Below, in pieces: positions 24,465 to 33,873 of a stretch of 64,000 bases of DNA. Both the position numbers and the translations under genes were made by a program. The notes below the pieces were generated by a model that saw only the letters and a program-made list of their open reading frames with translations, had not been told where the DNA came from and did not search any database. Positions within the stretch are counted from its first letter, which is position 1. Every line of letters begins with the position of its first letter. Source of the stretch: Anniella stebbinsi (taxonomy: Eukaryota; Chordata; Lepidosauria; Squamata; Anniellidae); contig JARDYH010000001.1 in the NCBI GenBank assembly GCA_029215795.1, forward strand, positions 401,735,154 to 401,799,153, given 5' to 3'.

Positions 24465-24810
24465 TTTTAAGAGAGGTGAGCAAGCCAGGCCTCGGTCCCA
24501 TCCAGAATATTAATGCTGTAGCTAAGCCACAAATCCTAAGGGGATGGCAATTTGCTCTGGGATATCATCATATTGCTGTTGGCAAAGCCCAGTTCCTGAA
24601 AGGCGGATGGGGGTTGGAAAATCTCAGCTTCAGGAGTCCTAAACAAGCATCAATAGAGGAAGTGCTGAACTTTCCATCTAGGTGCCTCAATGCAATCTCT
24701 GGAAGTCGTTACTATGAATTAGTATATTTGGGCACAGTCAACTTTGCAAGCTTTGGTCAGTTTTAATTGGTAAGGCCAATAAACTAAAGCTTTGGTTGGT
24801 TGGTTAGTAG
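24465..24810 (+). repeat. Possible LINE 3' end with (GGTT)n tail
   Basis: The segment closes with GGTAAGGCCAATAAACTAAAG followed by TTGGTTGGTTGGTTAG, resembling a retroposon terminus. No second copy exists in this window to confirm it. Confidence 0.35.
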
Positions 24811-24954
24811 CAAACTTTCTTTGGTGGGGTGGAGAATGAAGTGTAAATTTGATGCCTCTGTGAGGCTACTTTGGATGTGGTGTGGTATTTATTAATACAT
24901 ACTTAAAAAAAATGTATTTCCCACCTGTTTCCCTAAAATGGAACTCAGTGTGGC

Positions 24955-25060
24955 AAATGTATCAGCTTCCATCAGCCCCAGTAAGCATGGCCAATGGTTG
25001 AGGATTGTGGGCATTGTAGTCTGAAACATCAGGAAGGCGCGGGGTCCCCTACTCTTGATC
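24955..25060. mobile_element. Degraded palindromic MITE
   Basis: CATCAGCCCCAGTAAGCATG and GGGCATTGTAGTCTGAAACATC are the internal and right-arm sequences of the 2848 family. The left arm is mostly lost. Confidence 0.5.
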
Positions 25061-25061
25061 T

Positions 25062-25188
25062 AAACTGATAGGCAGGAGTCTCCAGGGTTTCAGGCAAAGA
25101 GTCTTTTCCAGCTCTACTTGGAGATGACAGGAGTCACATCTAACATATTTTGCATGCTCTACCACTGAGCTATGGTCCTCCCACAAAG
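25062..25188 (-). repeat. tRNA-derived SINE
   Basis: Inverse of the SINE at 50930: CCAGGGTTTCAGGCAAAGAG, TTTTGCATGCTCTACCACTG and AGCTATGGTCCTCC (inverse of the tRNA-like head). Confidence 0.75.
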
Positions 25189-25189
25189 G

Positions 25190-26165
25190 GAAATACCCTG
25201 TCCCCTAAAGGGGGACATTTCTGGTCCGCCTTCACTCATTTACTCTTCCAAAACTGTTCCTGTAGTCTATTAAAAGCTAAGAAGCTCTCTTGCGTTGTCT
25301 TAAGGGTACAAAGTTTCCCAGGGCAGGAAAACTACAGCATGTGATTAGCTGTTACTTTAGCCTGGCTCTCAGAAATAGACTAAGTGCAGCTGGAGCATGT
25401 TCAGAAATATGAGTAAGCTCTTTTGGAACTATACCACTTAAGAGAGTGTGTGTTTGTGTGTGTGTATGGTCGGATAGGGATTATAGGACTGAGTGTTCCC
25501 CTAAGGCACAAAAGCACCTGTAGAAAGCCAGCAGCTCAGGGAGATGGATTTTGGCCCTGCGTTCTCCCTGCAGGGCTAGGTTTGTGCATATACATTCAGA
25601 CCCATGTCCTTCTTCCTGCAAGCTAATGTGGTACAATCATGGGAGGGCCGTACCACTTGATAATGACTGAATGTATGGTCCTGCCTTTATTCAGTGTGCA
25701 ACAATCATCTTTGTTTTTGAGAACATGACAAGATGGATTAGTGAACCCTTTCCCTACTTTTTTCTTCATGTAAAAAATAAAATAAAATCTCTACTTTTTT
25801 GGGATTCCTTTTACACACTCGGTGCCTGGAGAATTCAAATTGCTGGGGTTCTGTGACCCCCTTGTGTGCAAGGCCTCCGTTTTCTGATGTGATGTTCCCC
25901 TTCCTTCTGGCTTCTTTCCCTGGCACATCCTCCTGTTTCTGTTCCTAGGCAAGAATATATGAAATGGCATACAATTAAAAGTGGGATGAAAAAGAGCAAG
26001 CTGGGTTGAAAGCAATGTCAAAAAAAAGGGGCAAGAATTTCATGCCTCTGCTGGAGGCACCTTCTTCAGAGGAGGAACTAGAGGTCACAGAGACAAACCA
26101 CACCAAAGAGCAGCCCATGCTAGAAGACCATGCTGAGCCTGGGCCTTTGGGAAAGATGGCCATGG
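25190..26165. other. Intronic sequence without recognised elements
   Basis: A short GT-rich patch lies at about 25445-25465. No exon or named repeat was supported. Confidence 0.35.
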
Positions 26166-26172
26166 GTTCATC

Positions 26173-26749
26173 TAGGGTGACCAGATTTTGAGAATCAAAA
26201 TCCCGGACACCCCCCCCGCCACCCCCCCAAAACAACCCCCCCACCACACACCCGTGCCGCCCCCCCACCCGCGCCATGCCGCCCCCCCACCCGCGCCGCG
26301 CTGCCCGCCCCGCGCTCCTTACCTGCTGGGGCGTCCGCTTCCCTCCGGTGCTCGGAATCTACTGAGAAACAGGCTTCCTGGCCTGTCTCTCAGTAGCGCG
26401 CCAGGTGATGACGTCATCACCCGGGGCGCTACTGAGGGACAGGCCACGAAGCCTGTTTCTCAGTAGATTCCGAGCACTGGAGGGAAGTGGATGCCCCAGT
26501 AAGTGCCTCGCGCTGCCAGCCTCCCGCCACCGCCGCGTGACCCCCCGCCGCCCCGGTTTGCCCCCGCCGCCCCCCGGTTGGCCCCCGCCACCCCCTGGTT
26601 GGCCCGGATCGCTGCAGGGCCATCTGGTCACCCTTTTGGGGGGCTACATTTCCGGATTTGGCCCCCCAAAACAGTTTTTCCGCCTGGATGTGGATTTGCT
26701 CCCCATTTCCCGGGCATGTCCGGACAAATCCGGGCGTCTGGTCACCCTA
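26173..26749. mobile_element. GC-rich hAT-like element with TAGGGTGACCAGA ends
   Basis: The terminal inverted repeats are TAGGGTGACCAGA (26173) and TCTGGTCACCCTA (to 26749). With boundaries one base inward, the flanks GTTCATCT and ATCCATCT agree at 6 of 8 positions, consistent with a decayed 8-bp target duplication of the hAT type. The interior has C-rich runs, a 186-base palindrome (26318-26503) and further C/G-rich runs. There is no coding capacity for a transposase. Several open frames here are by-products of CpG-rich repeat sequence. Confidence 0.75.
26318..26503. repeat. Large palindrome centred on GATGACGTCATC
   Basis: The arms begin CTTACCTGCTGGGGC and end GCCCCAGTAAG. The inner arms pair GAATCTACTGAGAAACAGGC with GCCTGTTTCTCAGTAGATTC. 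The centre at 26407-26418 is a perfect 12-base palindrome containing TGACGTCA (26409-26416), the CREB/ATF consensus. The arrangement is homologous to the palindromes at 32466 and 54075. Confidence 0.85.
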
Positions 26750-26970
26750 TCCATCTAAGAGGAGGAGATCTCTGCCTCTGAGAGAGATGGTTGAGTAACC
26801 CCCTAACCTCTGACATTCTTCAAGACATATTGGATGCGGATGGGTGGAGAGGAATGAATGGATGTAGGAGAGACAAAAAACAAAAACGGGGAGAAAAGCA
26901 TCCAAATCTCGTGAAACAAAGGGAGAAACAGGCTCTCAAGATGCTGATTTTTTATTTATTTATCCAAAGT

Positions 26971-27000
26971 TGAAAAGCCCGACGCGTTTTCAGGGGGCTG
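26971..27000 (-). ncRNA. Hammerhead-like remnant lacking helix II
   Basis: The minus strand reads CAGCCCCCTGAAAACGCGTC then GGGCTTTTCA. Compared with the copy at 41123, the stem I strands (CCCC/GGGC) and the ACGCGTC cleavage-side segment are present. The stretch from the second half of CTGAAGA through helix II to the G of GAAA is missing, so it cannot form the catalytic core. Confidence 0.6.
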
Positions 27001-27424
27001 TAAGCATTTAAAATACATATTGTAAAAAACACGGTGGGGACAACATGTGTGAAATTATATTCTCATTATAAAATCAAGTTGACATATTGCCACAGGGACC
27101 TATGTACATATGTAAACTGCTTTTTCAACATTTTATATTATTACAAGAGGACAAATTGCTTTATATACTAGTATTTCATTACATACATGCAATGCATTTC
27201 TAATCAAAAGAATATCTGTGAAATCTTACTTGTAAGAAGGTATTTGCAAAGATCTTCTCAACAGAATGTCTTTCTCTGATAAATAACAATTGAAAAGAGT
27301 GGTATGCAGAGCCTTGTGTTATAACGCTGCACACTTTTTTTCTCTTTTTTGTCAGGTGTTATCTTCTCAGTAAATGTCAGGGTCATTATGCTATTATCTG
27401 TAGAGAGTTTTTTTCTCTCTCTCC

Positions 27425-28423
27425 AGCATTTTTTTTTGCTGAGATCCAGATCTTCAGTTAGTCCAATTGGTTTTAAACTTTTTAATCTAAGTATCCATTC
27501 TATCTCCCTCCTTAATAATTGTTTTTCGTTATTTGTATCTAGCTTCTCCAGTGCCCAAAATGTGAAGTCTGCGTGGCCATGTTGTTGTTCTTCAAAAAGG
27601 TTGGCTAGCAGTGCACCTGGCCTGTGGTTTCTTATGTTGCTAAGATGTTCCCCTATACATTTTTTTTTAGGGGTCTGATGGTTTTGCCTACATAGATTTT
27701 GGGACAGTTACACTGGATGGCATAGATAACAAAGGAACTGCTGCAGGTGGTAAAATGTTTTAGAAAATATTTTTGTTGGTCAGAAGGGTTTACAGATTCC
27801 GTCATTTGAGTACTGTGACTGAAATAGAAGCAATGTCCACAGGGGTGATGGCCTGTAGGACTGTTGGAATTAAACAAAGTGTTGGCAGGGCTTCTGTGAT
27901 TTTCTTTAAATTCACTTCTGATTAGTAGATCTCTTATATTTTTGGTTCTTTTAAAGGAGATCAGTGGTTGGTTCTGGCAATCAGGAACGTGTTGTACCAT
28001 GTGCCAATGTCTCCTTATGCCACCTTGTAAATGGTTAGTTACCCCGTCGTATGTTAAATTGCAATTTATTTGTGTTGAAGGTGTAGTATTTTTTTTTATC
28101 AACAGTTCTGCCTGTGTTTTTTTCTCAGCCTTCTCTAAGCCTCTGGTGATAACAGCACTCAGGTATCCTCGTTCTCTTAACTGTAGTGCCAATGTTTGTG
28201 ATTCCTGTTTAAAGTCTGATGACTTAGAACAGTTGCGTCTTAATCTTAAAAACTGTCCACATGGAAGGTTATTCCTAAGAAACTGGGGGTGGGAACTATC
28301 ATAACGAAGGAATCTTGGGACATCTGTAGCTTTTCTATAATTTGAGGTGACAAGCCAACTCTGAGATGGGCTTGAAGTATTGCATTGCACTCGACAGAAA
28401 GAAGCTGGAAGCACATCAGTCAT
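27425..28423 (-). pseudogene. Broken Penelope-like polyprotein (RT C-terminal part plus GIY-YIG)
   Basis: 256 codons run from the first Met to the frame's stop at 27653. The reading then continues in another frame for about 75 codons, with the conserved block ending LKPIGL. The break coincides with a homopolymer (nine T on the plus strand at about 27660-27668). The homopolymer break and the absence of the N-terminal RT region mark it as a pseudogene. Confidence 0.85.
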
Positions 28424-28604
28424 GAGAGTGCTGATGTCTAACCTTCTTTCCTAGTAACGGAGACAGCAAACACCCGGATAGAAGGGTTATTATAAAGCCC
28501 ATGAACGTTGACCGTCTGATGATGCTCTTGACAAGTGCGTAGATTCATGTAGGAACCAAAATCTTGGGTTCCAAGCCATTTAGGAGAGTGACTTTGTGTC
28601 AGTT

Positions 28605-28860
28605 GCTCCGTTCCAACTTCTCCTGGAGGAGAAGGCCATCAATGGCTACTAGCCCTGATGGTTATGTTCTACCTCCAGCATCTGAGGCAGTAAACCTGTG
28701 TGCACCAGTTGCTGGGGAACATGGTTGGGAGCATGCTGTTGCACCATGTCCTGCTTTGTTGGTCCCCGGTCGACAGCTGGTTGGCCACTGTGTGAACAGA
28801 ATGCTGGACTAGATGGATCTCGGTCTGATCCAGCATCAGGGCTCTTCTTGTGTTCTTAAC
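28605..28860 (+). repeat. GGGGAACATGGG/GATCCAGCA family repeat
   Basis: Best copy in the window: GGAGGAGAAGGCCATCAATG, GTGCACCAGTTGCTGGGGAA, GACAGCTGGTTGGCCACTGT, GTCTGATCCAGCATCAGGGC. Confidence 0.8.
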
Positions 28861-28864
28861 CTAC

Positions 28865-29368
28865 CTCTCAAAGTTGCTGTGTGTAAAAAGTGGGATAATC
28901 CCAATGCACTGTCTATTGCTCTGGGTTTCTTAGCAGTGGATGGGATATTAAGGGTCTAAACCATTGAAAAATTGTGCAATGGTGGCACTTGGAGCACCCC
29001 TGGAGTAGATCAACCTTCTCCGATTTGTGTTTAAACATGCAGGACACTCTCAAAATGTACTGTAAGTACAGCCCTTCATTGGCCGCTGTAGATGTGTGAA
29101 AACATTTTGCTTTTTTTTTTTTTTTTTTTAACAGAACATTGAAGTTTTTGCCTTTCTTCACCACGTTTTGTGGATGGATACTGGCACACTCCCAAGTAAA
29201 TGCTGTGACTCAAAAAGCATGCAAAGATTTATTTTCCCAAGGATTTTGTAATCTTCCCAGTTACCTTTATTTGCACACATACAAATATTTGCCATTGGAA
29301 AATAGGGAATGTTGCATCATGCACATGATTCATTCTTAACCTAAAATTCTCTGTCTCTTTCTCTCTCC

Positions 29369-29414
<46 letters not shown>

Positions 29415-29700
29415 TAGGATGGATAGATAGATGGATGCGTGGATATATTGCAACTGTTGCTATTTCTCAGGACGGTGCCTGTTGTCCGGTTCCTGTCCGT
29501 GATAAATTGGCTTTTGCGATTGTGTGTCTTTTTCTTCACTTTTCTTTCTAACTTTAGCTTTTGTTGTCATCTGTCATTTCCCCCATCCATGAATACCCAG
29601 GCTCTTGCAATCCCTTAAATTTGCAGGGAAGGTCCCCTTGAGAGCACTGTTATCCGCAGAGCCCCATTTTTTGTCCAGACGTGAAAAGCTCTCTCCTGTT
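28865..29700. other. Intronic sequence with T-run and CA repeat
   Basis: Contains a T homopolymer at about 29111-29129 and the CA microsatellite at 29370. No exon or named repeat otherwise. Confidence 0.35.
29370..29412. repeat. (CA)n microsatellite
   Basis: About twenty-one uninterrupted CA units, followed by a short GATA-like run. Confidence 0.95.
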
Positions 29701-29724
29701 TCACTTCAAAGCTATGGAATTCAT

Positions 29725-29965
29725 TTATTATTATTTATTGCACTTACGTCCCACCATTATTTCTCTTTCAAGGACCCCAAGGTGGCTTACATGATCCTCC
29801 TCTTCTCCATTTTATCCTCACATTAACCCTGTGAAGTAGCTTAGGCTGAGAGCCAGTGACTGGCTCAGAGTCACTCAGTGAGCTTCCATGGCTGAGTGGG
29901 GACTAGAACCCAGAACTCCTGACTCCCAGTCCAACACTCTAACCACTACACCACACTGGAATACG
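29725..29965 (-). repeat. tRNA-derived SINE (CAGTGGTTAGAGTGTTGGA type)
   Basis: Inverse orientation: CCAAGGTGGCTTACATGATC, CTCACATTAACCCTGTGAAG, CACTCAGTGAGCTTCCATGG, GGGGACTAGAACCCAGAACT, then AACACTCTAACCACTACACC (inverse of the tRNA-like head). This is a familiar squamate SINE. It appears to sit inside the LINE sequence flanking it on both sides. Confidence 0.8.
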
Positions 29966-30205
29966 CTCCCTCCAGAACTACAATTGGACTCCACTCCCTT
30001 GACTTTTAGAAAGGGGGTGAAGACACATCTTTTTATCTAGTCTCTTAAATGATTTAGTTGTTTTAACGTTTTAATGGTCCCCCTCTAATTCTTTTAACGT
30101 TTTATTGTTTTTAATCCCTCTGTACTGCCTTGATGGCTTTTGTTTTAGCAAATAAGGCAATATTGAAATGTTAATAATAAGGATAAATCAGTCAATAAAT
30201 TTAAT
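29966..30205 (+). repeat. L2-clade LINE 3' end
   Basis: ACTTTTAGAAAGGGGGTGAA and GACACATCTTTTTATCTAGTC encode an RKGVKTHLF-type C-terminus. TACTGCCTTGATGGCTTTTG and an AT-rich end follow. The matching upstream part (GAAAAGCTCTCTCCTG, GCTATGGAATTCATT) lies at 29685-29725, on the other side of the SINE. Confidence 0.6.
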
Positions 30206-30869
30206 TAAGCAACAGTTGCTTAATCCTTTATCTGGGATTGTTTGCATTCATATATGAGTGTGAACGTTCTCAACATTTTGGGTATCCACTGTAAAAAAAC
30301 AACTCCCCCCTCCATCTCATTAAAAGCAATGCAACTTTTGTCCTCATGTCTGAAAAGGTATTTGCTTGGCCATATTGGCTGAGAGTTTTACACCAAAGAA
30401 TCAGGGTTATAAATCAATATATGATGTTTCTTAGCTACTTCCACTAGAATTGTCAGTAGCAGCTGGCAAGGCACACATTCTAAGCAGAAAGATAAATACC
30501 AAGGGAAATTTAGCTTGGCTTGCCATATATTTAAGTCAACAAGGCAAAATAGATTACACAGTACAGACCTATCCTGCAATGCAGTGAGTTTGGAATAGAA
30601 ATCTCACCCAAGTACAATTGCTCCAGGTTAAAAAAACTCTTACCGGAGCGTTCTTGTTATATGTTTGTGTTATATAGATTTTGAAAAGGGCTGGGGGAAA
30701 ATAGTTTGCAGATAGCATCCCAAGATAGATGGAGCGTTTTAAAGGCATTTTACTGAAGTCTCTTGGGAGTGAAAGTCACAGATTCTGATAGATGACTCAA
30801 AATTACCAATTAGCTCCTTAAGTTTCTTTCTTTTCCAGACTGCTTGGTTTGGAGAAACGTGCTTAAGTA

Positions 30870-31315
30870 AACAGTGCAATCCTACACATGCCTACTCAGA
30901 AATGAGCCCCACTGAGGTCCCCTCTGCAAGATTTCGGTTTGACACCTGGTTGGCCGATTATGCGCATCTTCTCCCAATCGCTTTTACGCCTAATCCCTAT
31001 AGACGGGAGGTGGTGAAGCGCATTACCGGTTGCATGAAACACGCTTTAAAGTTGTTTAAATGTGGAGCATCACTTGTTTACATGGTCATAAGGCACTTTA
31101 ACTCCCACGGTAAATTAAAACTTGCTATTTAACGCGCATTCGATAATGCGCATAATCGGACAGAAAAAGCGCCTCAACCCCCGATTTGCGCTCTGTTCAT
31201 GTGGAGGTAAAATTGGTAATGTGCTTTGAAAGAGCTTTAAATCGCTCTTGTAGAGGCACCCCAAGCTGAATGGGGCTCACTCCCAGATAAGTGGACATAG
31301 GATTGCAGCCTAATG
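30870..31315. mobile_element. MITE (AGTGCAATCCTA / TAGGATTGCAGCC) split by another element
   Basis: The left arm CAGTGCAATCCTACACATGC...ATGAGCCCCACT at 30873 and right arm GAATGGGGCTCACTCCCAGA...ATAGGATTGCAGCC at 31268 are inverse halves of a familiar squamate palindromic MITE. Related pieces are at 57395-57460 and 57855. About 345 bases of different sequence lie between them. Confidence 0.65.
30918..31262. mobile_element. Candidate nested DNA element
   Basis: Inserted between the MITE halves. The ends are loosely inverse (CCCCTCTGCAAGA on the left, TCTTGTAGAGGCACCCC on the right). The interior contains the inverse pair GATTATGCGCAT / ATGCGCATAATC and CpG-containing sequence. No coding capacity. 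Its family is not recognised. Confidence 0.45.
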
Positions 31316-31768
31316 ACCTGGGAATAAATCCAATGAGATTTACTTCTGAGTAATGCTTGCTCTGTGAAGTTAATTAGTTCTGGTGTGTGTGCTTAAGCGT
31401 ATATTCCTTACCTTCTTCAAAGCATTTCCTCTTTCTATTGCATTTCATATCTTCTTGGGTTGGATCCAAAGGCAAGTTAATTCCAAAGGTGCCCTTGCCT
31501 GAGCAAAAAGAGTCTTCCATGGAAATTGCCCTCTTGTGCATTGAAGGATTCATTCTGTGAGTATAACAGCATGTTTTGGATCCAGTCCATTGTTTTTCTC
31601 ATTTTCTATGGGCTTCTTTACATTGCGCTGCCTTATTGTGACTACCATAAGTGAGGAATTATAAGCACGCTATAAATGCCTTGTGTAGAAAAACTCTTAA
31701 TAATCAAAGCAACAGATTACAGATGAAATGTCTGCTGGAAGTTCTTAACCTGGCATAGACTTTATTTA

Positions 31769-31784
31769 TTTATTTATTTTTAAA
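31769..31784. repeat. (TTTA)n short microsatellite
   Basis: A short TTTA run within AT-rich sequence. Confidence 0.7.
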
Positions 31785-32209
31785 ATAATAATAGGGAGAG
31801 TTTGGTATTTTGAAAAATGTTGGAATGAAATGCTAGTATAGTTACACAATTTGGCTGTACCACAGTGCCATCTAGAGGTTATATAGAGGAACATATAGAA
31901 AGGCAGAGAAGCGAAATACCCAGGAAAAATGTTTGTACAGGAACTGATCTTAATCCCACAAGGAATTCAGAAGCAGAAGCCATCGGACCCGATCCACGAT
32001 CCGAGTCCGGTCCAGTGGGAAATCGGATAAATTATCCGATTTCCGATCCCGCAGCTGGATCGGCCGATCCAATCCGAACCGGTCCGAAAAAGCTCCGAAC
32101 CGGTTCGGCGGATCGGCGGATCGGCGGGCGCCCACTGGCGCCCACCGCCGCTTCCATTGGCGGGCGCCAGCGGGCGCCCGCCGATGAAAGTGGACAGCGG
32201 GGGGGGGGG

Positions 32210-33390
32210 GGAGGAGGGGGGCACTTACCTTCTCGGCCCGGTGGCTCCCGTCCGGTGCCGGCGCCTACTACTACTAGCAGGCTCCGCGGCCTGCTCTAGG
32301 GTGGCGCGCCGGGTGATGTCATCACCCGGCGCGCTACTCTAGAGCAGGCCGCGGAGCCTGCTGGAAGTAGTAGGCGCCGGCGCCGGACGGGAGCCGCCGG
32401 GCCGGAAAGGTAAGGAGGGGGTGCGTGGAGGGGAGGAGGGGGCGCGCGGAGGGGGGAGGGGGGCCCTTACCTGCCCGGCCCGGCGGCTCCCGTCCGGCGC
32501 CGGCGCCTACTACTCCCAGCAGGCTCCGCGGCCTGCTCTAGGATGGCGCGCCGGGTGATGTCATCACCCGGCGCGCTACTCTAGAGCAGGCCGTGGAGCC
32601 TGCTGGAAGTAGTAGGCGCCGGCGCCGGACGGGAGCCGCCGGGCCGGAAAGGTAAGGAGGGGGTGCGTGGAGGGGAGGAGGGGGCGCGCGGAGGGGGGAG
32701 GGGGGAGGGGGGAGGGGGGCCCTTACCTGCCCGGCCCGGCGGCTCCCGTCCGGCGCCGGCGCCTACTACTCCCAGCAGGCTCCGCGGCCTGCTCTAGGAT
32801 GGCGCGCCGGGTGATGTCATCACCCGGCGCGCTACTCTAGAGCAGGCCGCGGAGCCTGCTGGAAGTAGTAGGCGCCGGCGCCGGACGGGAGCCGCCGAGC
32901 CGGAAAGGTAAGGAGGGGGTGCGTGGAGGGGAGGAGGGGGCGCGCGGAGGGGGGAGGGGGGCCCTTACCTGCCCGGCCCGGCGGCTCCCGTCCGGCGCCG
33001 GCGCCTACTACTCCCAGCAGGCTCCGCGGCCTGCTCTAGGATGGCGCGCCGGGTGATGTCATCACCCGGCGCGCTACTCTAGAGCAGGCCGCGGAGCCTG
33101 CTGGAAGTAGTAGCCGCCGGCGCCGGACGGGAGCCGCCGGGCCGGAAAGGTAAGGAGGGGGTGCGTGGAGGGGAGGAGGGGGCGCGCGGAGGGGGGAGGG
33201 GGGAGGGGGGCCCTTACCTGCCCGGCCCGGCGGCTCCCGTCCGGCGCCGGCGCCTACTACTACCAGCAGGCTCCGCGGCCTGCTCCAGGGTGGCGCGCCG
33301 GGTGATGTCATCACCCGGCGCGCTACTCGAGAGTAGGCCGCGGAGCCCGCTGGTAGTAGCCGCCGGCGCCGGACGGGCCGAGAAGGTAAG
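32210..33390. repeat. Tandem array of five GC-rich palindromes
   Basis: GTGGCGCGCC or ATGGCGCGCC marks the centre-left of each unit at 32301, 32543, 32799, 33041 and 33290. Spacings differ by multiples of seven, matching extra copies of a GGGGGAG-like 7-mer in the spacer. A full unit runs from CTTACC (32466) to GGTAAG (32656), with its centre in GATGTCATC at 32560/32561. Confidence 0.9.
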
Positions 33391-33587
33391 TGGCGGGGAA
33401 GGGGGCTTACCCCCCCCCTCCCGGAGCCGTCCGCTTCTATCCGCTGGCGCCCGCGGGCGCCAGCGGATGGAAGCAGGCGGCCCCAGGGGAGGTAGGGAGC
33501 GCGGGGGAGGGGGTTTACCTGCCGGGGCCGTCCACAGCGGACGGCCCCGGGGGGGGGGGAGGGAGTTAGGCCCCCCCTTACCCACCC

Positions 33588-33650
33588 GCCGCCATTTTTT
33601 CCTCATAGACTTGCATTGCAATGCAAGTCTATGGGGAAAAAAATGGCGGC
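33588..33650. repeat. Near-perfect 60-base palindrome near the element's right end
   Basis: GCCGCCATTTTTTCC on the left pairs with GGAAAAAAATGGCGGC on the right, with CATAGACTTGCAT / ATGCAAGTCTATG inside and TTGCAA at the centre. It is also present at 54806-54869 in the other copy, so it is a conserved part of the element. Confidence 0.9.
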
Positions 33651-33832
33651 CGATCCAAAAATGTACGATTTTTGGGTCGGGATCGGACTCGATCCGGTCC
33701 GGGGGGCCTCCGATTTTGTCCGAACCGGTCCGGGACAAAATTGGAGGTCCCGATCCGGGTCCCGATCCGATCCGGGGGGGCCGTGCACACCCCTAGTTAA
33801 AAGCCTATTCTAGAAAAACCCTGGCTCTTTTT

Positions 33833-33833
<1 letters not shown>

Positions 33834-33869
<36 letters not shown>
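33834..33869. repeat. (AC)n microsatellite
   Basis: About eighteen AC units immediately downstream of the hAT-like element. Confidence 0.95.

Positions 33870-33873
<4 letters not shown>

Larger units (their letters stand above)
26870..28450 (-). mobile_element. Penelope-like retroelement, 5'-truncated
   Basis: On the minus strand the frame 28423-27653 encodes the part of a Penelope-like polyprotein that follows the reverse transcriptase core. It contains QFLRLRRNC (residues 57-65), RGYLSAVI (85-92), a CGHC motif (195-198) and the start of a GIY-YIG endonuclease, VIYAI then IYVGKT (232-248). After a frameshift at an A-run near 27660 the endonuclease continues from 27650 to about 27425 (EHLSNIRNHRPGALL, REIEWILRLKSLKPIGL). 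Further downstream on that strand lie an AT-rich UTR and, at 26870-27000, a terminal-repeat segment homologous to 41054 and 63313. The palm domain is missing. It would have encoded a retroelement replicase; it is now non-functional. Confidence 0.88.
31982..33795. mobile_element. GC-rich hAT-like element, left terminus missing, five palindrome units
   Basis: Same family as the complete copy at 53817: GATCCACGATCCGAGTCCGG near the left and CGTGCACACCCCTA at the right end (to 33795). The first ~15 bases (TAGGGATGTGCACTG) are absent at the left. The interior carries five tandem units of a ~190-base palindrome separated by purine-rich spacers. The palindrome centres are spaced 242, 256, 242 and 249 bases apart. 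A second smaller palindrome lies at 33588-33650. No transposase is encoded; the frames on both strands are Gly/Arg/Pro-rich by-products. Confidence 0.88.

Noticed and set aside
32210..33390. CRISPR-like array or satellite locus
   Set aside because: The regular units are large palindromes inside one transposon with recognisable termini. There are no short repeats with unique spacers, and the DNA is vertebrate.
33161..33796. 211-codon and 174-codon frames over the GC-rich element
   Set aside because: Gly/Arg/Pro-rich translations of palindromic CpG-rich transposon sequence. They are mirrored on both strands and repeated between copies.
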